Assembly: GCA_018240595.1 (NCBI GenBank)
Contig: JAFEFL010000004.1
Span: forward strand, 62,001-126,000
DNA from: Pseudomonadota bacterium
GTDB taxonomy: Bacteria > Pseudomonadota > Alphaproteobacteria > Rhizobiales > Xanthobacteraceae
Direction of reading: 5' to 3'
Length of the DNA: 64,000 bases
Both the position numbers and the translations under genes were made by a program. Numbering within the stretch: the first letter of the stretch is position 1; each line of letters opens with the position of its first letter. Positions 8,686 to 16,926 of the stretch are shown here, piece after piece. The notes beneath the pieces are model-generated. The model saw nothing but the letters and a program-made list of their open reading frames with translations. It did no database searches and was not told the DNA's origin.

Positions 8686-9708
8686 ATGAAATCGCATCCG
8701 CTGTTTTCAGCCGTCGTGGTCGCCGCGCTCTGGTTCGGCGGCGCGCATTCGGCCGTCGCCGACGATGCGCCGGCATTGCAGCCGAAGGCCGGCGAGGTCA
8801 ACGCGCTGGTTGACGTGCTCCGCTTCCGCGGCGCCATGCTGTCCGATCCTGCCAAAGGCGCCGAGACCTTCGCCGTCGATGCCGGGCGGGCAGGTTTCGC
8901 CCGCATATCGAAGCACATGCTCGACGGCGGCAGCGGCCCATCGGGCTGGCGCTACCTGCTCGGCACGTCGGTGTTTCAGCCCTATGGTCTCGATCAAACG
9001 CGCGGCGTCGTTGCTTTCTATAACCCGTGGGTCGACGTTGTCGTCGTCACGGTGTGGGAACAAGGCAAGCAGGGTCGCCGCATCGCCGACGTTGAATGGC
9101 TGCCGGGCGATCTGGTCCGTGATGACAAGGCCGCGATCGATCCGCGTCCGCTGTGGCTGCGTGGCGACGGTTATCGGCCCGAGACGTTGGCACGGTCGGT
9201 CGTCGCCACGTCGAAGGCGATCGAACGCCGCTTCGGCCGGGTCCCGGCGAACTGGCGCGCCGGTCTCGGCGTCGCCGATAGCAGGAATTACGAAAGGCTG
9301 GTTGCGCCGCTTCTGGCATTGCGTTTGTACGAGGCGCAGTTTCGTCTGCAGACGCTGACCGCGCCGAGCACGGGTACCGACGCGCGCCTCGGCTCGCTGC
9401 GCGCGGCCGTGATCGCATTCATCAAGGACGTGAGAGAAAATCCCGGCGCGCTGGCGCGCCTCGGCAAGCAGACGACCGCACCGATGCGGCTGGCGCTTGA
9501 GAAAATAAATCCGAAAACGCTGATCGGCCTGGCGCCGGTCGCCTACGTTCTCGGCGACGGCCACGCGACTGTCTTTCTCGGCTCGACCGCGACCGCCGAT
9601 TACGTGTTTGCGGCGCGATTTTCCGAGCGCTTGTCCGGCTACGCGCCGGAGCAGATCGAATTCATGCCCTACGCCGCGATCTATCAGGCCGCACAGGTGG
9701 CGCGTTGA
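8686..9708 (+). CDS. Exported protein of unknown function
   Basis: A 340-residue protein with a signal peptide (residues 1 to about 23, 'SAVVVAALWFGGAHSAVADD'). The ATG at 8686 was chosen because it starts directly at that signal; an in-frame ATG at 8641 lies inside the upstream gene. No enzyme motif is apparent. The body is mixed alpha/beta, with 'GWRYLLGTSVFQPYGLDQTRG' and 'VAFYNPWVDVVVVTVWE' as its most distinctive stretches. Its stop lies 10 bases from the stop of engB, which is convergent. Its function probably depends on the upstream exported protein. Confidence 0.75.
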   Translation: MKSHPLFSAVVVAALWFGGAHSAVADDAPALQPKAGEVNALVDVLRFRGAMLSDPAKGAETFAVDAGRAGFARISKHMLDGGSGPSGWRYLLGTSVFQPYGLDQTRGVVAFYNPWVDVVVVTVWEQGKQGRRIADVEWLPGDLVRDDKAAIDPRPLWLRGDGYRPETLARSVVATSKAIERRFGRVPANWRAGLGVADSRNYERLVAPLLALRLYEAQFRLQTLTAPSTGTDARLGSLRAAVIAFIKDVRENPGALARLGKQTTAPMRLALEKINPKTLIGLAPVAYVLGDGHATVFLGSTATADYVFAARFSERLSGYAPEQIEFMPYAAIYQAAQVAR

Positions 9709-9718
9709 CCGCCGTGCC

Positions 9719-10369
9719 TTAGCGGCCGCGCTCGTTGAGCAGCCTGGCCACCGCGGCGCGCATGTCGTCGAGGCCGAGGCGCGTTTCGCTCGACGTCGCC
9801 AGCACCTGCGGGAAGGCGGAGGGATATTTCGCCATGCCGGCCTCGACCTCTTTCACCCGCGCCTCGAGCTCGGAGGCTTTCACCTCGTCGGCCTTGGTCA
9901 GCACCACCTGATAGCTCACCGCGGCGGAGCCGAGCACCTTGAAGGTCGGCACGTCGGTGTCTTTCAGGCCGTGGCGGGCGTCGATCAGCACATAGACGCG
10001 GGCGAGGTTGGCGCGGCCGAGGAGATATTTCTCGATCAGGTCGGTCCAGGCCGCGATCTTGGATTTGGCCGCCGCAGCGTAGCCATAGCCCGGCATGTCG
10101 ACCAGCGTCAGTTCGCCGCCGCCGTTGAAGAAGATCAGCTCCTGGGTGCGGCCCGGCGTGCGCGAAGTGCGCGCTAAGGCCTTGCGGCCGGTGAGCGCGT
10201 TGATCAGGCTCGACTTGCCGACATTGGAGCGGCCGGCGAAGGCGATCTCGGTGCCGCGCATCTTCGGCAGCGACTCGAGCGACGACGCCGCGGCGAAGAA
10301 CTGCCAGTCGGCATTGAACAGCTTGCGGCCGGTCTCGATCTCGCCGCGGGTGAAGTCGGTTGTCGTCAT
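9719..10369 (-). CDS. engB: Ribosome biogenesis GTP-binding protein EngB/YihA
   Basis: Essential GTPase that helps assemble the large ribosomal subunit and is linked to cell division. The 216-residue protein has the P-loop GRSNVGKSS (46-54), switch II DMPGYGYA, and the guanine motif TKAD, followed by 'ATSSETRLGLDDMRAAV'. I prefer the ATG at 10369 because AAAGAG precedes it and because an upstream ATG at 10387 lies inside a palindromic repeat. It belongs to the rpmH-rnpA-yidC-engB block, although a toxin-antitoxin pair and an HTH gene now lie between it and yidC. Confidence 0.96.
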   Translation of the reverse strand: MTTTDFTRGEIETGRKLFNADWQFFAAASSLESLPKMRGTEIAFAGRSNVGKSSLINALTGRKALARTSRTPGRTQELIFFNGGGELTLVDMPGYGYAAAAKSKIAAWTDLIEKYLLGRANLARVYVLIDARHGLKDTDVPTFKVLGSAAVSYQVVLTKADEVKASELEARVKEVEAGMAKYPSAFPQVLATSSETRLGLDDMRAAVARLLNERGR

Positions 10370-10382
10370 GATCTCTTTCTCG

Positions 10383-10515
10383 GTCATTCCGGGGCACGCG
10401 CCCGAAGCGCGTCCACGCGCGTCTTACAGCCAATGCGCGTGAACCCGGAATCCAGATACGGGCGAGGGCCAGTCTGGATTTCCGGGCTCGCGCCTGCGGC
10501 GCGCCCCGGAATGAC
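10383..10515. repeat. Long inverted repeat with 13-base arms upstream of engB
   Basis: Outer arms GTCATTCCGGGGC (10383-10395) and GCCCCGGAATGAC (10503-10515) are perfectly complementary. Inside, 'AACCCGGAATCCAG' and 'CTGGATTTCCGGG' make a second inverted pair. It separates engB from the HTH gene on the same strand and could end or attenuate transcription between them. Confidence 0.75.
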
Positions 10516-10538
10516 GGGTCTGCGTGCCGCCGCCTCTA

Positions 10539-11324
10539 TCACGTTTCCTCCGCCTTGGCTTCCCCGCCTTCCGCTTGGCGCGACGCGACGAAAGCCCGGA
10601 TCCGCCGTGCCAGTTGCTCGCGAAAGGCGTCCATGTCCTCGGGCATGTCGGCACAGTTGGCGCATCGGTGCGCGGTGCCGGCGTGCGCGTTGTGCTGCGC
10701 CAGCAGGGCGTTGAGTTCGCGCAAGGTGCGCGTCAGCGACGACAGCGCGCGCCCGGCCTGCTCCATCTCGCGCGGCCCGGCGCCGGCGGCCAGCCGGGCG
10801 ATGATCGCCTCGATCGCCGGCAGCACCCGCGCCACCGCGCTCTGCAACTGCGCGCCGAGATCGGCCGGCGCGCCTTCACCCTCCCACCCGGGCCGTGCTT
10901 GCGCGCGCCCGGGCGCAGGCTCCGGAGGGGGAGGGTCGACCGTTTGAGCGGCGGCGATATTCTCCATCCCTCCCCCCGCGAAGCGGTGGGGAGGGTCGCC
11001 CGCCCGAGCGTCAGCGAGGGCGGGCGGGGTGGGGCGCGGAAGTGCAACGTGCTCGATCGCGCAATGTCCCCCCACCCCCGACCCCTCCCCGCCATTCGCT
11101 TCGCGAACGGGGGGAGGGGAGAACGACGGCGTCATTGCCCTCACGGCCCCCGGCCCCTCGAGCGGCACCGGTGGCCGCCGCCGCGTCCAGCCCCAGCGCC
11201 GCATGCGGTTGCGCAAGGTGGTGGAGGAAATGTCGTACTGGACGCAGATGTCTTCGACCGGCGTCTCGCGGGCTTCATAGGCGGCGCGAACCTGCGCCCA
11301 GTCTTCCGGGGTGAGGGTGGTCAT
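10539..11324 (-). CDS. HTH-domain protein with an in-frame palindromic-repeat insertion
   Basis: A 261-residue protein. Residues about 5-50 form a helix-turn-helix ('TPVEDICVQYDISSTTLRNRMRRWGW') like small terminase or transposase-type DNA-binding domains. Residues about 155-215 are helical and leucine-rich, likely a coiled coil, followed by 'HRCANCADMPEDMDAFREQL' with a CxxC pair. Between them, about residues 66-152 are proline/glycine-rich and are encoded by three palindromic repeat units that keep the reading frame open. The ATG at 11324 has AAAGGAC upstream. The role is unknown; a DNA-binding regulator is the most likely reading. Confidence 0.75.
   Translation of the reverse strand: MTTLTPEDWAQVRAAYEARETPVEDICVQYDISSTTLRNRMRRWGWTRRRPPVPLEGPGAVRAMTPSFSPPPVREANGGEGSGVGGHCAIEHVALPRPTPPALADARAGDPPHRFAGGGMENIAAAQTVDPPPPEPAPGRAQARPGWEGEGAPADLGAQLQSAVARVLPAIEAIIARLAAGAGPREMEQAGRALSSLTRTLRELNALLAQHNAHAGTAHRCANCADMPEDMDAFREQLARRIRAFVASRQAEGGEAKAEET
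10869..11129. repeat. Three palindromic repeat units inside a coding region
   Basis: Three hairpin units in a row: around 10873-10940 (CCCTCCC ... GGGGGAGGG), 10970-11043 (CCCTCCCC-CGCGAAGCGG-GGGGAGGG-like) and 11065-11120 (CCCCTCCCCGCC ... GGGGGGAGGGG). They resemble the intergenic hairpins at 2138-2250 and 58358-58562 but here lie inside the HTH gene and are translated as a linker of about 87 residues. Confidence 0.75.
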
Positions 11325-11375
11325 GGCGATGTCCTTTGGAAGAGGCGCGCGGCATGCAGCCACGGTTCTCCGCTC

Positions 11376-11395
11376 ATTCCCGCGAAAGCGGGAAT
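11376..11395. repeat. Short hairpin repeat
   Basis: ATTCCCGC-GAAA-GCGGGAAT with a GNRA-like loop, followed by CCAGGAG. It is a single-hairpin relative of the units at 4775 and 5893, placed between the HTH gene and the toxin gene. Confidence 0.7.
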
Positions 11396-11468
11396 CCAGG
11401 AGCGGCACGCACGGCCTCAGATGCAATTGTCGAGAATGCGCCTTTTCTACCCGACCAGCGTCACGCTG

Positions 11469-11936
11469 TCAAGTATATTGTCCTAGGACTGAGGGGGCAT
11501 GAAAGCAGGACACAAAACCTTGCTTCGGTGCGACGGGGCAGCAAATCTGGCCCACAGAGGATGCTCTGTGGGAAGCTATAGGTGCCCTGAGGCGCGCCGC
11601 AACGCTTCGCAGCACCCTATAGCCCGTCGTTTCCCGCAAACTGCTCCTCAATGTCTTGCTTCCATCGAGCACGCGCATGATCTGCGGTGTGTTATCGACG
11701 ACACGATAGAAGAGAACGTGAGGCCCGGTGGCAAACGACCTTAAGCCCGGCCGTATCTCGTCACGCGCGCGGCCCGCGAAAGGATGCTCCTCGATCAGCG
11801 CAATGACGCGCCCGAGTTCTCTGAGGATGTTTTCAGCGGTTTGATTGCCAGCGATCGCGACGTAGTAGGTCCAAATCCGTTCGCGATCGTCGAGCGCCTC
11901 GGGTGACCACAGCGCGTTGCGCCGGGCCGACGGCAT
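11469..11936 (-). CDS. ParE/RelE-type toxin with a probable C-terminal frameshift
   Basis: Type II toxin of the ParE family, expected to poison gyrase or translation when free of its antitoxin. Residues 1-93 match the family ('WSPEALDDRERIWTYYVAIAG', 'GRARDEIRPGLRSFAT', 'HVLFYRVVD', 'MRVLDG'). After residue 93 the frame runs on into an unrelated 60-residue tail. In the next frame the normal ParE ending appears (KQDIEEQFAGNDGL then stop at 11619-11617), so one base seems to be missing near 11660-11663. With that base the protein would have 106 residues, which is normal. Its start follows the antitoxin stop directly (TAAATG). Activity of the extended form is uncertain. Confidence 0.8.
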   Translation of the reverse strand: MPSARRNALWSPEALDDRERIWTYYVAIAGNQTAENILRELGRVIALIEEHPFAGRARDEIRPGLRSFATGPHVLFYRVVDNTPQIMRVLDGSKTLRSSLRETTGYRVLRSVAARLRAPIASHRASSVGQICCPVAPKQGFVSCFHAPSVLGQYT

Positions 11937-12140
11937 TTACTGGCCCTTCTGTCGCAGGAAATCCTCGACGCTGGACTCCTTGCCCAATCCCGCATCCAGC
12001 GAGGCGGCAGCCTTGTCGATCTCGCCGCGCAGCGCGCGCAGTTTTTCGACGTGAGACAGCAACGACCGCCCGATCTGCTCCTGATCCTCGGCGGGCAAGC
12101 GCTCCAGTTCGGCGATAGCCTGTTCGAGCGATTTGACCAT
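11937..12140 (-). CDS. ParD-like antitoxin
   Basis: A 67-residue acidic, helical protein directly upstream of the ParE-like toxin, with stop and start codons touching. 'EDQEQIGRSLLSHVEKLRALRGEIDKAAASLDAG' and the end 'SSVEDFLRQKG' match small antitoxins that pair with ParE toxins in rhizobial-type genomes. It should bind and neutralise the toxin and repress the shared promoter upstream of 12140. No operator is evident by eye. Confidence 0.85.
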   Translation of the reverse strand: MVKSLEQAIAELERLPAEDQEQIGRSLLSHVEKLRALRGEIDKAAASLDAGLGKESSVEDFLRQKGQ

Positions 12141-12568
12141 GGCGCTAATATAGCAGAGCTATCGCCCGGAAACAGGGGAGGCTGCGGGGTTATGGGCCGT
12201 CGCCCGCCAATCTCGGGTTTACCCGAGATTGGATTTAAGTGCGCAAGTCGGCTTGCTGACTTGCGATGGGCCGCGCTGGCGCGCGGCCACCTCAGGGTGA
12301 CGGGGGAGAGAACCGCGGGCGCAGCCACGCCCTCCGTTCGTCCCCGCGGAAGCGGGGACCCAGTAGGCTATGTAGAGGCACAATCCCGGCTTCCGCTTCG
12401 CTGCAGCCGGGCTACGCGCTCCAAACCTCTCCCAAACAAAATCGCCGGGTCTTTCGACCCGGCGATTTGCATTCTCACTAATGAAGTCGTGGATGGCCGG
12501 GACATAGGCGTTCTATAGAACGCCGTTCTTCGAACGGCTGTGCCTGGCCATAACGGCTCAGCCCCGCG
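12141..12568. other. Gene-free stretch packed with inverted repeats
   Basis: No protein-like frame is seen. It holds CCAATCTCGGGT-TT-ACCCGAGATTGG (12207-12232), CGCAAGTC-N8-GACTTGCG (12242-12265), GTCCCCGC-GGAA-GCGGGGAC (12340-12359), a terminator-like hairpin (12439-12468) and a nested palindrome (12493-12551) with ATGGCC/GGCCAT outer arms, GGCGTTCTATAGAACGCC and CCGTTC-TTC-GAACGG. It lies between yidC and the antitoxin gene. The density suggests repeated insertion of palindromic elements into one intergenic site. Confidence 0.75.
12439..12468 (-). terminator. Rho-independent terminator after yidC
   Basis: Perfect 13-base arms AAATCGCCGGGTC and GACCCGGCGATTT around a TTTC loop. Read on the minus strand it is followed by TTTTGTTT, so it should end transcripts coming from rpmH-rnpA-yidC. 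Confidence 0.8.
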
Positions 12569-14443
12569 CTACGTCTGCGGTTTCTTCTTCCTGAACGTAC
12601 TCTTGATATTGTCGAACAGCTCTATCTTGGCGCCGTTCTTGCGCATGATCGTCGCCTGCTGCGCCACCGACAAAGTGTTGTTCCACGCCCAGTAGATGAC
12701 GAGGCCGGCCGGGAACGAGCCGAGCATGAAGGTGAAGATGATCGGCATCCAGTTGAAGATCATCGCCTGCGTCGGATCCGGCGGCGCCGGGTTGAGCTTC
12801 ATCTGCACCCACATCGTCACGCCCATGATCAAGGGCCAGATGCCGAGATGCAGGAAGTGGCCGATCACCGGCACGATGGTCGGATCGACCGGGATGAGAC
12901 CGAACAGCGTGAAGATGTTGGTCGGGTCCGGCGCCGAGAGGTCGTGGATCCAGCCGAAGAACGGCGCGTGCCGCATTTCGATGGTGACGAACAGCACCTT
13001 GTACAGCGAGAAGAACACCGGGATCTGGATGACGATCGGCAGACAGCCGGCCAGCGGGTTGATCTTCTCCTTCTTGTACAATTCCATCAGCATCTGCTGC
13101 TGCTTGGCCTTGTCGTCCGGATAGCGCTCGCGCAGCGCCACCATTTGCGGCTGCACCGCCTTCATCTTGGCCATCGAGGCGTAGGACTTCGAGGCCAGCG
13201 GGAAGAAGATCAGCTTGACGATCACCGTCACCATGAGAATGGCGAGGCCGAAATTGCCCAAGAGATGGAAGAAGAAGTCCATCGCCAGGAACATCGGCTT
13301 GGTGATGAAGTAGAACCAGCCCCAGTCGATCAAGAGGTCGAAGTGGTTGAGGCCGAGCGCCTTGGTGTAACCGCCGATGCCGACCAGCGGGAAGTTGATG
13401 CCGACGGCGGACACTTCCTTGGCGCCGGCGAACAGCCGGCCGGTGGCGTTGCCGGTGGCGCCGGGCGCGACGGTAACGCCGTTCATCAGGTAGTCGGTCT
13501 GGTAGGTCGGCGTCTGGCCGATCGTGCCGGTGGTGAAATGCGCGGTCAGCGCCGCGTCGGTCGGCGGCAGCAGCGCCGCGGCCCAGTATTTGTCGGTGAT
13601 GCCGAGCCAGCCGTCGGTCACCTTGAAGTCGACCGACTTCACGCCGCTGGCGTTCGGCTTGAGGTCGAGCATCTTCTTGTAGGTGTATTCCTGCAGGCCC
13701 TCGGCGCCGAGATAGCCGACGAGGCCCTCATGCAGCACGTAATAGCCGGCGGTCACCGGCGTGCCGTGGCGCGAGATCAGCGCGTAGGGATAGAGCGTCA
13801 CCGGCTTGTCGGAGGCGTTGGCGACCTCGTCCTTGACGGTGAACAGGTATTTGTCGTCGACCGCGATGGTGCGCTTGAAGGTGAGGCCGGCGCCGTTGTC
13901 CCAGGTCAGCGTCAGCGGGTGGGCGACGTCGAGCTTGTTGCTGCCGACCTGCGTCCACACCGTGTCGGCGGTCGGCACCTTGACGTCGGCGCTGCCGGCG
14001 GTCCAGCCGAACTCGGCGTAGAACGGCTCCGGGCTGCCGGACGGCGACAGCAGCGTGATCGGCGGCGATTTCGGGTCGACGGTTTCGCGGAATTTGAGGA
14101 GCGACAGGTCGTCGATGCGGCCGCCCTTGAGCGCGATCGAGCCGGTCAGCACGCCGGTGTCGATGGCGACGCGCGGCGAGGCCGCGACGGCGGCGGTGCG
14201 GGTTTGCGCCGGCGGGGCGCCGGCGGCGGCGTTCGGCGTGCCCGGCACGGTGCCGGGGGCGGCCGGGGCAACGCCGGACTGGGCGTTGGCGGTCGGCGGC
14301 GCCGCCTGCTGGGTCGTCTGCTGCTGCTGCTGCGCCAGCTGCTTCTGCTTCTCCGCCTGCGGCATGGCGTAAAAATATTGCCACGCGATCAGCACCACGG
14401 CCGACAGCACGATGGCGAGAATGGTGTTCTTGTTATCGGTCAT
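12569..14443 (-). CDS. yidC: Membrane protein insertase YidC
   Basis: Inserts and folds inner-membrane proteins alone or with SecYEG. The 624-residue protein has an N-terminal helix (about 7-27), a glutamine/proline-rich linker (about 30-80), a large periplasmic beta domain (about 90-360), and the conserved five-helix core ('[32 protein letters not shown]', '[30 protein letters not shown]', '[29 protein letters not shown]'). The positively charged groove arginine is seen as K/R in the first core helix region. It follows rnpA by 14 bases. Confidence 0.98.
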   Translation of the reverse strand: MTDNKNTILAIVLSAVVLIAWQYFYAMPQAEKQKQLAQQQQQTTQQAAPPTANAQSGVAPAAPGTVPGTPNAAAGAPPAQTRTAAVAASPRVAIDTGVLTGSIALKGGRIDDLSLLKFRETVDPKSPPITLLSPSGSPEPFYAEFGWTAGSADVKVPTADTVWTQVGSNKLDVAHPLTLTWDNGAGLTFKRTIAVDDKYLFTVKDEVANASDKPVTLYPYALISRHGTPVTAGYYVLHEGLVGYLGAEGLQEYTYKKMLDLKPNASGVKSVDFKVTDGWLGITDKYWAAALLPPTDAALTAHFTTGTIGQTPTYQTDYLMNGVTVAPGATGNATGRLFAGAKEVSAVGINFPLVGIGGYTKALGLNHFDLLIDWGWFYFITKPMFLAMDFFFHLLGNFGLAILMVTVIVKLIFFPLASKSYASMAKMKAVQPQMVALRERYPDDKAKQQQMLMELYKKEKINPLAGCLPIVIQIPVFFSLYKVLFVTIEMRHAPFFGWIHDLSAPDPTNIFTLFGLIPVDPTIVPVIGHFLHLGIWPLIMGVTMWVQMKLNPAPPDPTQAMIFNWMPIIFTFMLGSFPAGLVIYWAWNNTLSVAQQATIMRKNGAKIELFDNIKSTFRKKKPQT

Positions 14444-14457
14444 CGAGTTCCCGTTTT

Positions 14458-14814
14458 TCAGGCTTCCTGCCGCGGTCGCGCCCCGCTATGGGCACGCCCC
14501 AGTGCCCGTTCGAAATCGTGTGCGATGCGCTCGAAAGGCAGGCTCAGTGCCGTTTGGCGCCCCACTAGCACATAATCATGCCCGCCGTGCATGCGCGTTT
14601 CGCCGTAGAGGCGAACCACCTCGCGCAGGCGGCGGCGGACGCGGTTACGCTCGACGGCGTTCCCGACTTTGCGCGAAACCGTGAAGCCGACACGAACCGG
14701 GCCGGCGTCGCCGCGCGGGCGTATCTGGAGTACGAAAGCGGCGGCCGGGATTTTGGCCCCGGTCGCCGCTTTGAGAAAGTCCGCGCGTTGCTTCAGTCGT
14801 TCCATTGAAGGCAA
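14458..14814 (-). CDS. rnpA: Ribonuclease P protein component
   Basis: Protein subunit of RNase P, which trims the 5' leader of tRNA precursors. The 118-residue protein carries the RNR signature '[28 protein letters not shown]'. Starts at 14814 (MPSMERL) or 14805 (MERLKQR) are both possible; the second matches the family's usual N-terminus. It is 25 bases downstream of rpmH. Confidence 0.95.
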   Translation of the reverse strand: MPSMERLKQRADFLKAATGAKIPAAAFVLQIRPRGDAGPVRVGFTVSRKVGNAVERNRVRRRLREVVRLYGETRMHGGHDYVLVGRQTALSLPFERIAHDFERALGRAHSGARPRQEA

Positions 14815-14839
14815 TCGGCGCGGCTATAAGGCCGGCTGG

Positions 14840-14974
14840 TTAGGCGCTGAGCCGCTTGCGTCCGCGGGCACGCCGGGCCTGGACGACCTTGCGTCCGCCC
14901 GTGGTCTTCATGCGCGCGCGGAAACCGTGACGGCGCTTGCGTACAAGCTTGCTCGGTTGGTAGGTCCGCTTCAC
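14840..14974 (-). CDS. rpmH: 50S ribosomal protein L34
   Basis: Ribosomal protein L34, 44 residues, all of normal length. The gene starts with GTG at 14974 ([20 protein letters not shown] follows); a GGAG lies about nine bases upstream. A longer in-frame ORF upstream exists but is not protein-like, and a strong promoter sits inside it. It heads the rpmH-rnpA-yidC operon. Confidence 0.97.
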   Translation of the reverse strand: MKRTYQPSKLVRKRRHGFRARMKTTGGRKVVQARRARGRKRLSA

Positions 14975-15281
14975 GTTCAATTCTCCGCTGGTCGCGCCGT
15001 GGGGTCGGGGCAAAGCCCCAAAATCCGCCAAAAACCCGGACTTTGCCGGGGCCGGCACAGATGTGGGGCGGCTTATAAGGGACGCGTTCCGGCCCGTCAA
15101 TGCGACGTCGCGCCCGAAAACCGGCCTTCTTTAATGGATTGTCTCGAGGACCGTCCGGAACCCATTTTTCCGGTGCGTTCGGTCCGGAACTCTTGTCCCG
15201 GCCCGGCGCAGGACACACATCAGCGACGGTATCCGGCCAATTCTCCGCCGCCCGGGCGGGATTTGACCGGTTTCGCCGCCG
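14975..15281. other. Divergent control region between rpmH and the sensor kinase gene
   Basis: No gene is seen. It holds the rpmH promoter on the minus strand (15072-15100). On the plus strand towards the sensor kinase, I find no clear promoter or ribosome binding site. Confidence 0.6.
15072..15100 (-). promoter_or_regulatory. Sigma-70-type promoter of the rpmH operon
   Basis: On the minus strand, TTGACG (15100-15095) and TATAAG (15077-15072) are separated by exactly 17 bases. This matches the housekeeping consensus closely and would start transcripts about 90 bases before the rpmH GTG codon. Confidence 0.75.
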
Positions 15282-16814
15282 GTGCGCATCATGGCGGCCG
15301 GGAATCGAAGTGAGGCTGGCTTGGCGATTGTCCCAGAACCGTTGGGCGATGCTCCCGAATTGGCCCCCGCCAGCCGGCAGGGCATCCGGATCGGCCTGTC
15401 CGGCAAGCTTCTGATGCTGACGATCGCCTTCGTGCTGGTGGCCGAAGTCCTGATCTACGTGCCGCTAATCGCCAACTTCCGCCTCAACTGGCTCAACGAC
15501 CGGCTGGCGGCCGCGCACACCGCCGCCATGGTGCTCGACGCCGCACCGAGCGGCATGGTGCCCGAGAGCCTCGCCAAGCAAATCCTCGATTCGATCGGCG
15601 CGCGCGCCGTCGCCGTGAAGATGGGCGATCAGCGCCGGCTTCTGGCTTCGGCCAATTTGCCGTCTTCGATCGAGGACGACGTCGATATGCGCCATCTGAT
15701 GTGGTGGCAGTCGATCAAGGAAGCCTTCGACGTTCTTTTGTTCTGCAGGCCCAGCGACGTCATGCGCGTCATCGGCCCTGCGCCGATGGCCGAAGGCCAG
15801 TTCATCGAGATCATTCTCGACGAAGGGCCGCTGCGCAATGCGATGCTCAGCTTCTCGGTCACGATCATGCTGGTATCGCTCGGCATCTCGGCCTTCACGG
15901 CGATGCTGGTATTCTTCGCACTGCATTACCTGCTGGTGCGGCCTATGGGGCGATTGACCGCGAACATGGTGGCGTTTCGCGCCGATCCCGAGAATGCCGC
16001 GCGCATCATCGAGCGCTCCGGCCGCCGCGACGAGATCGGTACCGCGGAAGAGGAACTTGCGTCGATGCAACGCGAGCTGGCGTCGATGCTGCATCAGAAG
16101 AATCGTCTCGCCTCGCTGGGTCTCGCGGTCGCCAAGATCAATCACGACCTGCGCAATCTGCTCGCCTCGGCGCAATTGTTTTCCGATCAGCTCTCGAGCC
16201 TGCCTGATCCCAAGGTGCAGCGTTTCGCGCCCAAGCTGATGCATGCGCTGGAGCGTGCCGTTGCGCTCTGCCAGACGACTTTGTCGTACGGCCGCGCGCA
16301 GGAAGCGCCGCCGGATCGCAAGACCGTGCCGGTGGAATCGCTGATTGAGGAGGTGCGCGAGTCGCTCGGGCTGACCATCGAAGTGCCGATCCGCTGGATC
16401 GTCTCCGTCGAGCGTGGCCTTACCATGGAGGCCGACCCCGACCAGATGTTCCGCGTGATCGTCAATCTCGGACGCAATGCGATGCAGGCGCTCGAGACCC
16501 ATGGCACCCGCGATCCGGCGCGCGACCAGATTCGCATCACTGGTCGTCGCGAGGGCGACATCGTGGCGATCGAAGTATCCGACACGGGCCCCGGCGTCTC
16601 CGACCGGGCCCGCAGTCATCTCTATCAGGCGTTTCAGGGCTCGACCCGCCCCGGTGGCTCCGGATTGGGTCTCGCGATCGCGGCCGAACTAGTCCGCGCT
16701 CACGGCGGCGAGATCAACCTCGTCCCGGGGACCATGGGGGCTACTTTCCGCATCACAATTCCGGACGGTGCCGTCGATCTGAGCGCGCGCCGCACGGCCC
16801 GCGCCCGCGCCTGA
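15282..16814 (+). CDS. Membrane-bound sensor histidine kinase (orphan)
   Basis: A sensor kinase of up to 510 residues. Two membrane helices (about 40-65 and 190-215) bracket a periplasmic sensor domain of about 120 residues. A HAMP-like linker follows ('RPMGRLTANMVAFRADPENAARII'), then the phosphoacceptor site 'KINHDLRNLLASAQ' (H288), the N-box 'NLGRNAMQAL', and the G-boxes 'DTGPGVS' and 'GGSGLGLAIAAEL'. The start is either GTG 15282 or ATG 15291; neither has a good ribosome binding site. No response regulator is adjacent, so its partner lies elsewhere. The signal is unknown. Confidence 0.92.
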   Translation: MRIMAAGNRSEAGLAIVPEPLGDAPELAPASRQGIRIGLSGKLLMLTIAFVLVAEVLIYVPLIANFRLNWLNDRLAAAHTAAMVLDAAPSGMVPESLAKQILDSIGARAVAVKMGDQRRLLASANLPSSIEDDVDMRHLMWWQSIKEAFDVLLFCRPSDVMRVIGPAPMAEGQFIEIILDEGPLRNAMLSFSVTIMLVSLGISAFTAMLVFFALHYLLVRPMGRLTANMVAFRADPENAARIIERSGRRDEIGTAEEELASMQRELASMLHQKNRLASLGLAVAKINHDLRNLLASAQLFSDQLSSLPDPKVQRFAPKLMHALERAVALCQTTLSYGRAQEAPPDRKTVPVESLIEEVRESLGLTIEVPIRWIVSVERGLTMEADPDQMFRVIVNLGRNAMQALETHGTRDPARDQIRITGRREGDIVAIEVSDTGPGVSDRARSHLYQAFQGSTRPGGSGLGLAIAAELVRAHGGEINLVPGTMGATFRITIPDGAVDLSARRTARARA

Positions 16815-16926
16815 CCGGGCTCTCCAGCTCATTATCCGGCGATCACGAAATCGCGAACGATGAACGGCGCCTGTGCGGTGTTCTCCAGACACGGGCGATG
16901 CAATCGGCGACTTCGAGGATCCTGCC

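Noticed and set aside
10383..12551. CRISPR-like array of hairpin repeats
   Set aside because: The repeats differ in sequence and spacing, show no regular spacers, and no cas genes are present. They are dispersed palindromic elements.
12848..14575. 575-codon plus-strand frame opposite yidC
   Set aside because: Antisense to yidC with highly charged, repetitive composition and no family match.
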